Of a stretch of 16,827 nucleotides of DNA, positions 1-7,430 are shown in pieces. Made by a program: the position numbers and the translations under genes. The stretch comes from Ardenticatenaceae bacterium (GTDB lineage Bacteria; Chloroflexota; Anaerolineae; Promineifilales; Promineifilaceae). The stretch is taken from NCBI GenBank assembly GCA_020634215.1, contig JACKCD010000081.1, positions 1-16,827 on the forward strand, given 5' to 3'. The notes beneath the pieces are model-generated. The model did not search any database. It saw only the letters and a program-made list of their open reading frames with translations, and was not told the DNA's origin. Position 1 is the stretch's first letter. Each line of letters begins with the position of its first letter.

Positions 1-12
1 GAAATAAAGCAC

Positions 13-44
13 AAAAAGCGCAAGACAATCTCTTGCGCTTTTTT
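13..44. terminator. Intrinsic terminator of an upstream gene
   Basis: A perfect 13-bp inverted repeat (13-25 against 31-43) encloses a 5-nt loop and runs into a T tract (39-44). The left arm begins with an A run, so the hairpin could end transcription from either side. It most likely ends a gene lying left of the window and insulates the nuo promoter from it. No coding sequence precedes it in the window. Confidence 0.85.
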
Positions 45-111
45 GTTGTCTATCATTGTCCAAAATCCCAAAACTTGGTACCCTTTTGGCACGCTTACAA
101 ACCAATGCGTT

Positions 112-140
112 TTGCTTGCATAAATTGCTTGTGATAAAAT
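112..140 (+). promoter_or_regulatory. Probable promoter of the nuo operon
   Basis: TTGCTT (112-117) and TAAAAT (135-140) are separated by 17 bp. The -10 box is preceded by TG one base upstream (132-133), an extended -10 arrangement. Transcription would start near 147, leaving a leader of about 105 nt before nuoA. TTGCTTG occurs at 112-118 and again at 125-131, which might be a regulator site or chance. The region 1-251 is clearly more AT-rich than the genes and holds no credible coding sequence. This is a consensus-match inference only. Confidence 0.5.
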
Positions 141-251
141 GCACATAGCCTTATGTAAGCGCAAATAAACGAAAATTGTGTTTACCTGCGTAAAGTCTAG
201 CAGCATACAACTAAAACAAAGGCTTTGCGTGATTAACCTCTGGGAAGAGAT

Positions 252-617
252 ATGGATCAAATACTGCTCGACTATCTACCAATTGCTGTCCTAATCGGTA
301 TTGGCATCTTCTTTGCGGTGCTGTTGCCTAGCCTTTCCGTTAGCCTGGGGCCAAAACCACCCAAAGACCGCAATCTCGCTCCCTACGAGTCAGGGATGGT
401 AGCGATTGGTGAGGCACAGCGGCGGCTCCCGGTAAAGTTTTACCGAATCGCAGTGCTTTTTATCCTCTTTGATGTTGACATTATTTTATTAGTACCGTGG
501 GCTGTTGCCTTTCGCAAGCTGGGTGTTTATGGATTGGTTGCCATGCTTATTTTCATGGTGATGTTTATTCTGGGTGATGCTTGGGTGTGGAAGAAAGGAG
601 TCTTGGAATGGGAATAG
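252..617 (+). CDS. nuoA: NADH-quinone oxidoreductase subunit A
   Basis: This 121-residue membrane subunit of complex I sits at the junction of the peripheral and membrane arms, next to NuoH, J and K, and helps shape the quinone-coupling region. Three hydrophobic segments are visible (about residues 9-32, 63-87 and 93-113). The loop carries the family signature APYESG (43-48), and the second helix carries the conserved acidic pair in FDVD (73-76). The length is normal for the family. The ATG is preceded by GGGAAGAG at a good ribosome-binding distance. It is the first gene of the operon and overlaps nuoB by 10 nt. Confidence 0.97.
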   Translation: MDQILLDYLPIAVLIGIGIFFAVLLPSLSVSLGPKPPKDRNLAPYESGMVAIGEAQRRLPVKFYRIAVLFILFDVDIILLVPWAVAFRKLGVYGLVAMLIFMVMFILGDAWVWKKGVLEWE

Positions 618-1090
618 AACAAAAGCTGGGCGATATGGGGATTGTGACCCATCGTCTAGAAGATCTGGTGAACTGGGGTCGCACCAACGCGATGTGGCCG
701 CTTTTGTTTGGCTTGGCTTGCTGCGCCATTGAAATGATGGATACACAGGCGGCTGCTTATGATGCTTCGCGGTTTGGGATGGAGCTAAATCGGCCGTCGC
801 CACGTCAATCAGACCTTATGATTGTTGCCGGCCGCGTTTCGCGCAAAATGGCTCCCGTTGTCCGGCGCTTGTACGACCAAATGCCTAATCCCAAGTGGGT
901 CATTGCCATGGGTGATTGCGCCTCCTGCGGTGGTATTTTTAACAACTATGCCATTGTCCAAGGTGTGGACGAAATTGTTCCTGTTGATGTCTATGTTGCT
1001 GGCTGCCCCCCGCGCCCCGAAGCCCTCATTGACGGCATTATGACCCTGCATGAAAAAATCCGTGGCGACAGAATTAAGGATTGGGCCTAA
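608..1090 (+). CDS. nuoB: NADH-quinone oxidoreductase subunit B (cluster N2 subunit)
   Basis: NuoB (160 residues) carries [4Fe-4S] cluster N2, the last electron carrier before quinone, in the peripheral arm beside NuoD. The ligands are visible: the tandem Cys38-Cys39 in LACCAIEMM, Cys104 in GDCASCGG, and Cys133 in GCPPRPEA. Cys107 is an extra cysteine in the same loop. The ATG at 608 is chosen because AAAGGAG (594-600) sits 7 nt upstream and family members start near this point. A TTG at 581 would only add residues inside nuoA. The gene overlaps the nuoA end by 10 nt, and its TAA shares one base with the nuoC start, so translation of A, B and C is probably coupled. Confidence 0.97.
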   Translation: MGIEQKLGDMGIVTHRLEDLVNWGRTNAMWPLLFGLACCAIEMMDTQAAAYDASRFGMELNRPSPRQSDLMIVAGRVSRKMAPVVRRLYDQMPNPKWVIAMGDCASCGGIFNNYAIVQGVDEIVPVDVYVAGCPPRPEALIDGIMTLHEKIRGDRIKDWA

Positions 1091-1611
1091 TGAAACGCGA
1101 ACAATTAGTTGTTGAAAAAATCAAACAAGCTACACCTGATGCCATTGAAGATAGCAATGATTTTCGTGGGGAACAAACCCTGTTTATCAAGATGAATCGG
1201 CTGAAGAAGGTCTGCACGCTGCTGCGTGATGACCCAACACTGCAATACAACTTTCTTTCCGATGTCACGGCCGATGACCTGCTTCCCGAGTTTCCCCGTT
1301 TTGCTGTGAACTACCATCTTTATTCCATTCCCCACAAGCACCGTTTGCGGTTGCGTGTCCTGGTCGAAGATCCAGAGAAAGGCCCGCAGACTGTCGGTGA
1401 TATTTGGAAGGTAGGCACCTGGCTAGAAATGGAAGTGTGGGATTTGATGGGTGTTTCTTTTAAAGGAAACAATCATTTGCGCCGTCTTTTCTTGCCAGAG
1501 GATTGGCAAGGGCATCCTTTGCGGAAGGATTACCCGTTGGGGTACGAAGAAGTTCAGTTTTCCTTTAACTGGCAAGAAGTGGATGCTAAAAAGCCCTACG
1601 CCAAGGATTGA
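1090..1611 (+). CDS. nuoC: NADH-quinone oxidoreductase subunit C
   Basis: NuoC (173 residues, the 30-kDa subunit family) is a cofactor-free structural subunit of the peripheral arm that packs against NuoD. The family signature lies near the C-terminus: EVWDLMGVSF, then LRRLFLPEDW and GHPLRKDYPL. It is a separate protein and not the NuoCD fusion found in Escherichia coli. The ATG overlaps the nuoB stop in TAATG, which supports this start over the in-frame TTG at 1081. The N-terminal half is less conserved, as is usual. A 51-nt gap precedes nuoD. Confidence 0.95.
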   Translation: MKREQLVVEKIKQATPDAIEDSNDFRGEQTLFIKMNRLKKVCTLLRDDPTLQYNFLSDVTADDLLPEFPRFAVNYHLYSIPHKHRLRLRVLVEDPEKGPQTVGDIWKVGTWLEMEVWDLMGVSFKGNNHLRRLFLPEDWQGHPLRKDYPLGYEEVQFSFNWQEVDAKKPYAKD

Positions 1612-1662
1612 TTTTAAGGTTAAGTGGGGTGTTGCCGACACGCCACACCTGCGAGAGAAATT

Positions 1663-2916
1663 ATGCTAACGTCTGGTAGCGACACCATTAAAGAATTGAC
1701 CGTAGAGGAACTCCGTGCCAAAGTTGGGACGGGGATGACGATTGAGGATGCTGAAGAGCATATGCTATTGAGCATGGGGCCACAGCATCCTAGCACGCAC
1801 GGCGTGCTGCGTCTGTTGCTGGAGCTGGATGGGGAAAACATTGTGAATCTGGCTCCTGACATTGGCTTTTTGCACACGGGTGTGGAAAAGACAATGGAGT
1901 CAAAGACCTACACCAAGGCACTGGTGATGACGGATCGTCTCGATTATCTGTCGCCGATGTCCAACAACCTGGGCTACGTTTTGGCGGTGGAAAAACTGTT
2001 GGGTGTAGAAGTAACACCACGGGCGCAGGTGATTCGCGTTATTCTGTCTGAACTGGCGCGGATTTCTAGTCACCTGGTCTGGTTGGCAACCCATGCGCTG
2101 GATTTGGCAGCGATGTCGGTTTTCCTCTATTGCTTCCGCGAACGGGAATATATTCTGGATGTGTTTGAGATGGTGGCTGGGCAGCGGATGATGGTGAGCT
2201 ATTTCCGGCCGGGTGGTTTGTGGCGTGATGTGCCGGAGGAGTTTGAACCGGCCGTTCGTCAATTCCTCGACTTTTTCCCCGCCAAAATTGCTGATTACGA
2301 AGCCCTGCTCAAAAACAACCCGATTTGGTTGCAGCGCACCAAAGACGTAGGCTACATCTCAGCCGATGATGCTGTGTCTTGGGGACTGACGGGGCCAAGC
2401 CTTCGTGGTTCTGGTGTTGATTGGGATATTCGCAAAGCCCAGCCCTACTTGGGATATGACAAATACGAGTTTGACGTGCCGCTGGAAACAGATGGTGATG
2501 TCTATGCGCGTTACCGCTGCCGGATGCGGGAATTTTGGGAAAGTTTACGCATTATTCGCCAAGCATTGGACAAGCTCCCAAGTGGCCCTGTTAATATTTC
2601 TGACCGCAAAATTGTGCCGCCGCCCCGTTCTGAGCTAGGGCATAGTATGGAAGCGGTTATTCACCACTTCAAGCTGTGGACGGAAGGGTTTAAGGCTCCG
2701 ACCGGGTATGTGTATAACAGCGTAGAGTCACCGCGTGGTGAATTTGGCTGCTATATTCGCGGTGATGGTTCGCCAAACCCGGCGCGGGTGCATTTCCGTA
2801 CCCCGTCGTATGTCAATTTGGCCTCGCTGCCACAGATGGGCAAAGGGGTCTTTGTGGCTGACCTGGTGGCGATTATTGGTTCGGTAGACATTGTTCTGGG
2901 TGAAATTGACCGGTAG
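1663..2916 (+). CDS. nuoD: NADH-quinone oxidoreductase subunit D (quinone-site subunit)
   Basis: NuoD (417 residues, 49-kDa subunit, related to [NiFe]-hydrogenase large subunits) forms most of the quinone-binding cavity with NuoB. The sequence shows GPQHPSTHG, with His46 matching the quinone-site histidine of the family, and DRLDYLSP, with Tyr95 matching the partner tyrosine 49 residues later as in Thermus Nqo4. The C-terminal block ESPRGEFG to VLGEIDR is intact. The ATG at 1663 has GAGAG about 7 nt upstream; a GTG at 1624 is in frame but unlikely. About 30 poorly conserved residues precede the core, and an ATG at 1735 is also possible. A 12-nt gap leads to nuoE. Confidence 0.97.
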   Translation: MLTSGSDTIKELTVEELRAKVGTGMTIEDAEEHMLLSMGPQHPSTHGVLRLLLELDGENIVNLAPDIGFLHTGVEKTMESKTYTKALVMTDRLDYLSPMSNNLGYVLAVEKLLGVEVTPRAQVIRVILSELARISSHLVWLATHALDLAAMSVFLYCFREREYILDVFEMVAGQRMMVSYFRPGGLWRDVPEEFEPAVRQFLDFFPAKIADYEALLKNNPIWLQRTKDVGYISADDAVSWGLTGPSLRGSGVDWDIRKAQPYLGYDKYEFDVPLETDGDVYARYRCRMREFWESLRIIRQALDKLPSGPVNISDRKIVPPPRSELGHSMEAVIHHFKLWTEGFKAPTGYVYNSVESPRGEFGCYIRGDGSPNPARVHFRTPSYVNLASLPQMGKGVFVADLVAIIGSVDIVLGEIDR

Positions 2917-2928
2917 GAGTGGCGTGGC

Positions 2929-3462
2929 ATGATTCAGGATAAATACGCAGAAGAAATTAAGGGGATTTTGGCGCGTTACCCAACCAAAAAATCGGCCGCC
3001 TTGCCGTTGATGCATCTGGCGCAGCGCGAATATGGGCATATGAGCCGCGAGGCAATGCAGGAAGTGGCCTCAATTTTGGATTTAGACCCCACGCATATTT
3101 TGTCGCTGACTGGTTTTTATACCTTGTATTATGAGGAACCGGTTGGCAAGTATGTGTTAGAGGTGTGCAACGATTTGGCTTGTGCCTTGAAAGGGGCTGA
3201 CGAGTTTGCGGCGATGGCGAGTGAAAAGCTGGGCATTGACGTGGATGAGACGACGGCCGATGGGCTGTTTACCCTAAAAACGGTGATGTGCCTAGCGGCA
3301 TGTGACCGGGCACCGATGTTGCAGTGTAATTTGGCTTTTCATGAACATTTGGATGAGGCCAAGTTTGAGGCGTTGATTGCCAAGCTGCGGGCAGAGGCTG
3401 CTTCTGGCAAGATGGCACCGTCGGTGGTCGAGAAGATTGCGGCTTATGCCAAGCAATCGTAA
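2929..3462 (+). CDS. nuoE: NADH-quinone oxidoreductase subunit E (thioredoxin-like [2Fe-2S])
   Basis: NuoE (177 residues) carries cluster N1a next to the FMN of NuoF in the NADH-oxidising module. An N-terminal helical part (about 1-72) is followed by a thioredoxin-like ferredoxin fold. The four cluster ligands are visible as VCNDLAC (Cys80, Cys85) and CLAAC (Cys121, Cys125), the standard spacing. AGGAG at 2915-2919 overlaps the nuoD stop and lies about 9 nt before this ATG. It is followed after 22 nt by nuoF, its functional partner. The length is typical. Confidence 0.97.
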   Translation: MIQDKYAEEIKGILARYPTKKSAALPLMHLAQREYGHMSREAMQEVASILDLDPTHILSLTGFYTLYYEEPVGKYVLEVCNDLACALKGADEFAAMASEKLGIDVDETTADGLFTLKTVMCLAACDRAPMLQCNLAFHEHLDEAKFEALIAKLRAEAASGKMAPSVVEKIAAYAKQS

Positions 3463-3484
3463 CCATTTGGTGAGGTTGAGATAG

Positions 3485-4786
3485 ATGGCTCACATTTTAT
3501 TACGGCATCGAGACGTTGAAAATATTCATCAGCTAGACGTGTACCGCCAGCACCAGGGGTATGAAGCGTTGCAGAAGGTTTTGGGCATGGAGCCGGCCGC
3601 TGTGACAAACATCGTGCGTGATTCTGGCCTGCGGGGACGCGGGGGGGCTGGTTTCCCGACGGGCATGAAGTGGGGGTTTATCCCCAAGGGGGCAGGGGAA
3701 AAATATGTCGTTATCAACTCTGACGAGTCAGAGATGGGGACATTCAAAGATCGGGAACTGCTGGAGCGTAACCCCCATCAGGTGATTGAAGGCGCGTTGA
3801 TTGCGGCGTATGCGATTGGGGCGAAGCAGATTTACAACTATTGTCGCGGCGAATTTATGGACGCGGGGTACGCCTTTGAGCAGGCACTGAAAGATTGTTA
3901 TGCCAACGGGCTGCTGGGCGAAAACATTTTGGGCAGCGGCTTTAGCTGTGATTTTTCGATGTATTTTGGGGCTGGTGCCTATATTTGCGGTGAAGAGACG
4001 GCGCTGCTGAATTCGCTGATGGGGAATTTGGGGCAGCCGTGGAGCAAGCCGCCGTTTCCGGCCGTTGAAGGATTGTATGCACGGCCAACGGTGGTGAATA
4101 ACACCGAGACGCTGGCAAACGTGCCGCCGATTATTTTGAATGGGGCGGAGTGGTACAAGCAGTTCGGCACCGACAGAAGCCCGGGGCCAAAGATTGTCTG
4201 CCTGAGTGGGCACGTCAATAAGCCGGGCAACTATGAGATTATAATGGGGATGACCTACCGCGAGCTGATTTATAGCGAAGCGTATGGCGGTGGGATTTCT
4301 AATGGCAAGGCGTTTAAGGCGATGTTGCCCAGCGGTGGTTCTGGCCCGGTGGTGGTTGAGGACGCGCTGGATGCGCCGATGACGTATGAGGGGTTAACGC
4401 CATTTGGATCGGTCATGGGGTCGGCGTCGGTGGTGATCATGGACGAGACGGTTGACATGGTTTGGATGGCGATGAAGTGTGTCCACTTTTTCCATCATGA
4501 GTCTTGTGGCAAGTGTACGCCGTGCCGCGAGGGGACGTATTGGATGGAGAAGCTGTTGAAGCGGATTTACAAGGGGCAGGGGACGCAGGAAGATTTGCAG
4601 ACGCTGCGGAGTGTGGCGAGCAATATTGGTGGGCGGACGCTGTGTGCGCTGGGTGATTTTGCGATTAACCCGGTGCTTTCGACTTTCCGCCATTTTCCGC
4701 AGGAGTATGAGGCGAAAATTAAGCCGGCCGCTGCGGTGAATGGGCAGGGGAAGAAACAAACGGCCGTTCCCGTGGCCGCCGACTAG
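3485..4786 (+). CDS. nuoF: NADH-quinone oxidoreductase subunit F (NADH/FMN subunit)
   Basis: NuoF (433 residues, 51-kDa subunit) binds NADH and FMN and passes electrons to cluster N3. The glycine-rich nucleotide motif GRGGAGFPTG is at residues 51-60. A second flavin/NADH block, GAGAYICGEETALL, lies near the middle. Cluster N3 ligands are visible in ESCGKCTPC (Cys341, Cys344, Cys347) with Cys387 in GRTLCALGD. The ATG is preceded by GAGGTTGAG. The last residues, roughly 415 onwards, are a low-complexity Ala/Lys/Val tail that contains the first AACGGCCGTT palindrome of the window. The 76 nt to nuoG form the largest gap inside the operon. Confidence 0.98.
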   Translation: MAHILLRHRDVENIHQLDVYRQHQGYEALQKVLGMEPAAVTNIVRDSGLRGRGGAGFPTGMKWGFIPKGAGEKYVVINSDESEMGTFKDRELLERNPHQVIEGALIAAYAIGAKQIYNYCRGEFMDAGYAFEQALKDCYANGLLGENILGSGFSCDFSMYFGAGAYICGEETALLNSLMGNLGQPWSKPPFPAVEGLYARPTVVNNTETLANVPPIILNGAEWYKQFGTDRSPGPKIVCLSGHVNKPGNYEIIMGMTYRELIYSEAYGGGISNGKAFKAMLPSGGSGPVVVEDALDAPMTYEGLTPFGSVMGSASVVIMDETVDMVWMAMKCVHFFHHESCGKCTPCREGTYWMEKLLKRIYKGQGTQEDLQTLRSVASNIGGRTLCALGDFAINPVLSTFRHFPQEYEAKIKPAAAVNGQGKKQTAVPVAAD

Positions 4787-4798
4787 GGTTATCAAACC

Positions 4799-4830
4799 AA
4801 AACCTCCCTCGGCACGCTGCCAGGGGTTTT
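4799..4830 (+). promoter_or_regulatory. Hairpin between nuoF and nuoG, possible attenuator or mRNA processing site
   Basis: AAAACC (4799-4804) pairs with GGTTTT (4825-4830), and an inner GGCA/TGCC stem (4811-4814, 4818-4821) closes a 3-nt loop, with an internal bulge between the stems. The right arm ends in TTTT followed by CGTTGT, so it resembles a weak intrinsic terminator. It lies in the 76-nt nuoF-nuoG gap of an otherwise tightly packed operon. A role in partial termination or transcript processing is inference. Confidence 0.35.
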
Positions 4831-4862
4831 CGTTGTCAAATGCGAACTGGAAGAGGATCAGC

Positions 4863-7430
4863 ATGAGTGATGATCTCGTAACATTGAGTGTAGATGGTGT
4901 GGAAGTGAGCGTTCCTAAGGGGACATTGGTTGTAGACGCAGCCAAGAAGATTGGGAACGACATTCCCGTATTTTGCTACCACCCCAAATTGGAACCGGTG
5001 GGCATGTGCCGGATGTGTTTGGTTGAGATTGGTTTGCCAATGCGCGATAGGGCGACTGGTGAGCCGTTGCTGAACGAAGACGGCACGCCGCAAATTAATT
5101 TTGGGCGCGGGTTGCAAACAGGCTGCACCGTACAGGTAAGCCCTGGCATGGTGGTACGCACCAAAACCGACCCGGTGGAACAGGCACGCGCCGACGTGAT
5201 TGAGTTTTTGCTCACCAGCCACCCGCTGGACTGCCCCATTTGCGACAAGGGCGGGGAATGCCCGCTGCAAAACCTGACGATGCGCCACGGCCGTGGCAAC
5301 AGCCGAATGGTTTTTGCTGACAAGCTGCATATGGAAAAGCACGTACCGCTGGGCGACCTGATCTTTCTGGATCGGGAACGGTGCATTCAGTGCGCCCGCT
5401 GTGTTCGCTTCCAGGATGAAGTGGCGGGGGATCCGGTGATTGGCTTCCATAATCGGGGACGGCATTTGGAAATCGCCACGCTGTCGGAGCCGGGTTTTGA
5501 TAGCTATTGGAGCGGGAACACGACCGATATTTGCCCGGTTGGGGCGTTGACAACGGCCGATTTTCGCTTTGGGGCGCGCCCGTGGGAGTTGACCCCGGTG
5601 GCAACGTTGTCGCCCCATTGCCCGTCGGGCAGCAACATGACGGTTAGCACGCGGCGCGAAGCCAAAGCGGGTGGGCGTAGCGTGATTAAGCGGGTGATGC
5701 CGCGCCAGCATGAGGCGGTGAATGAGATTTGGATTTCGGACAAAGACCGCTTTGTGCATCATTTTGCCGAGTCGGCCGACCGGCTGACGCAGCCATTGGT
5801 GCGGAAGAACGGTAAGCTGGTAGCCGCAAGCTGGACTGAGGCGCTGGATGTGGTGGCGGGAAAGCTGCAGCAGGCAGGAACGGCCGTTGCTGGGGTAAGC
5901 GGCGACCGGCTGAGCAACGAAGATTTGTTCTTGTTCCAGGAGCTATTCCGCAAGGGGCTGAAGAGCAACAACCTTGATTTGGCAAACGGCCGTTTGGCCG
6001 GTGGCGACATCGTGGCCCAGGTTGGTATCAGCAGCGGCAGCAATTTGAAAGATTTGGGCAAGGGCGATGTTGTTGTTGTTGTTGCCAGTGACCTGCACGA
6101 AGAAGTCCCCGTGTGGTGGCTGCGGCTGAAGCAAGCGGCCGAACGCGGAGCCGCCATTGTGACGCTCAATGTGCGCGGCACGCGGCTGGACAAATATGCC
6201 AAACACGCTTTGCGCTATGTTCCCGGCGAAGCTGTGGCAACGTTGCGCCAGTTGGTCAATCAATCCAAGGTCGAAACCGACGGCCAAAGTGATGACCCGA
6301 TTGCCGCTGCTGCCGCAACGGTGGGTAGTGCCGGTAATTTGGTAGCGTTTTATGGGGCCGAAGGGCTGACCTATGACGAAACCGAGTCGGTTGCCAAGCT
6401 GCTGGCAAATTTGCTGCTGCTGAAAAATGGTGACGGACACGCGGGCAAGAAAAACAACGGCCTCATCCCCGTTTGGCCGCACAACAATACCCAGGGGGCC
6501 TGGGATATGGGGATTCACCCCTCGTTTGCCCCCGGTTACAAAGCATTGCCGGAAGCGGGTTTGGATGCCCACGCCATGTATGAGGGCGCGGCCAGCGGCA
6601 CGGTGAAGGCACTCTACGTTTTGGGGGCTGACCCCATTGGTGACGGGCTGATGGACGGGCGCGGCAAGTTGGACTTTTTGGTGGTGCAGGAGATGTTCCT
6701 GACGGCCACGGCGGCCGCCGCCGACGTGGTTCTGCCAGCGCAAAGCTGGGTGGAACGGGAAGGCACCTTTACCAACGCCGAACGGCGGGTGCAGCGTTAC
6801 TATCCGGCGATTACCCCAGTGGGCGATTCCCGCGCCGACTGGCAAATTCTGGCGCAGGTGGGTGAGCGCGTGGGGCTGGGTAAGCCGGCACTGGCAGCGA
6901 GTCTGGTGTTCCGGGATGTGGTTAAGGCGGTGAAGCAGTACAAGGGAATGGATTACCGGTCGCTGGCGAAATATGAAAAGCAGTGGCCGGATGTGGGCGG
7001 GGATGATTTGTATTACGGCGGCAATGCGTATGAGAACCGGTCTGGGCTGGGGCAGCAGTGGGTTGCGGCGGCTGAGTCGGGCAAGGTGGGGATGTTTGAG
7101 GTGGCGGAAACGGCCGTTAAATCCTCCCCTGGTCTCAAACTGGTACGCACGGCTGCACTTTACACTCCTGGCACGTTAATCAGCCATTCGGCCGCTTTGC
7201 TTGGCCCGCGCATGGCACAGCCAACCTTGTCGCTGAGCACCGCCGATGCGCGAAAAGTGGGTGTGGCTGACGGTAATCGGGTAGAAGTAACGGCCAATGG
7301 GATGACCATGACGGCTACGGCTCGCGTAGGTGACGCTCCCGACGGGGTGGCGTTGATCAGCGGGGTGGCGTATGTGCCCGGAACGGCCGTTGTGCAAATT
7401 CGCAAATTACAAGAGGAAAAAGTCGCATGA
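4863..7430 (+). CDS. nuoG: NADH-quinone oxidoreductase subunit G (multi-cluster iron-sulfur subunit)
   Basis: NuoG (855 residues) carries several iron-sulfur clusters of the peripheral arm. Ligands can be read directly: N1b by Cys38, Cys49, Cys52 and Cys88; N5 by His120, Cys124, Cys127 and Cys133; N4 by Cys174, Cys177, Cys180 and Cys224. A molybdopterin-oxidoreductase-like domain follows, with a molybdopterin-dinucleotide-binding-like domain at about 775-850; in this family they are structural and hold no molybdenum. The extra N7 site is degenerate: only Cys253 remains, with Ser250 and Ser257 at the other two spacings. A loop of about 25 residues (58-82) separates the N1b ligands. The ATG at 4863 follows AAGAGGA; a longer in-frame start at 4740 would lie inside nuoF and is rejected. 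The stop overlaps the nuoH start (ATGA). Confidence 0.97.
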   Translation: MSDDLVTLSVDGVEVSVPKGTLVVDAAKKIGNDIPVFCYHPKLEPVGMCRMCLVEIGLPMRDRATGEPLLNEDGTPQINFGRGLQTGCTVQVSPGMVVRTKTDPVEQARADVIEFLLTSHPLDCPICDKGGECPLQNLTMRHGRGNSRMVFADKLHMEKHVPLGDLIFLDRERCIQCARCVRFQDEVAGDPVIGFHNRGRHLEIATLSEPGFDSYWSGNTTDICPVGALTTADFRFGARPWELTPVATLSPHCPSGSNMTVSTRREAKAGGRSVIKRVMPRQHEAVNEIWISDKDRFVHHFAESADRLTQPLVRKNGKLVAASWTEALDVVAGKLQQAGTAVAGVSGDRLSNEDLFLFQELFRKGLKSNNLDLANGRLAGGDIVAQVGISSGSNLKDLGKGDVVVVVASDLHEEVPVWWLRLKQAAERGAAIVTLNVRGTRLDKYAKHALRYVPGEAVATLRQLVNQSKVETDGQSDDPIAAAAATVGSAGNLVAFYGAEGLTYDETESVAKLLANLLLLKNGDGHAGKKNNGLIPVWPHNNTQGAWDMGIHPSFAPGYKALPEAGLDAHAMYEGAASGTVKALYVLGADPIGDGLMDGRGKLDFLVVQEMFLTATAAAADVVLPAQSWVEREGTFTNAERRVQRYYPAITPVGDSRADWQILAQVGERVGLGKPALAASLVFRDVVKAVKQYKGMDYRSLAKYEKQWPDVGGDDLYYGGNAYENRSGLGQQWVAAAESGKVGMFEVAETAVKSSPGLKLVRTAALYTPGTLISHSAALLGPRMAQPTLSLSTADARKVGVADGNRVEVTANGMTMTATARVGDAPDGVALISGVAYVPGTAVVQIRKLQEEKVA

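Noticed and set aside
60..89. CCAAAA/TTTTGG inverted repeats and a GGTACC palindrome upstream of the promoter
   Set aside because: The arms are short, AT-rich and have several alternative pairings; there is no known operator match.
4740..4862. Longer N-terminus for nuoG starting inside nuoF
   Set aside because: The extra 41 residues are not NuoG-like, are partly the nuoF C-terminus read in another frame, and the ATG at 4863 has a good ribosome-binding site.
4836..5762. Long antisense open frame of 308 codons opposite nuoG
   Set aside because: It lies wholly opposite a gene with complete iron-sulfur motifs. Its composition is rich in His, Arg, Pro and Gln, as expected for a shadow frame of GC-rich coding DNA.
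6065..6082. GTT trinucleotide run that looks like a microsatellite
   Set aside because: It encodes a short valine run in a beta-strand-like segment of NuoG; five units are not enough to call a repeat element.
5943..6845. Antisense open frame of 300 codons opposite nuoG
   Set aside because: It is a shadow of nuoG with no recognisable domain, and no promoter or ribosome-binding site supports it.
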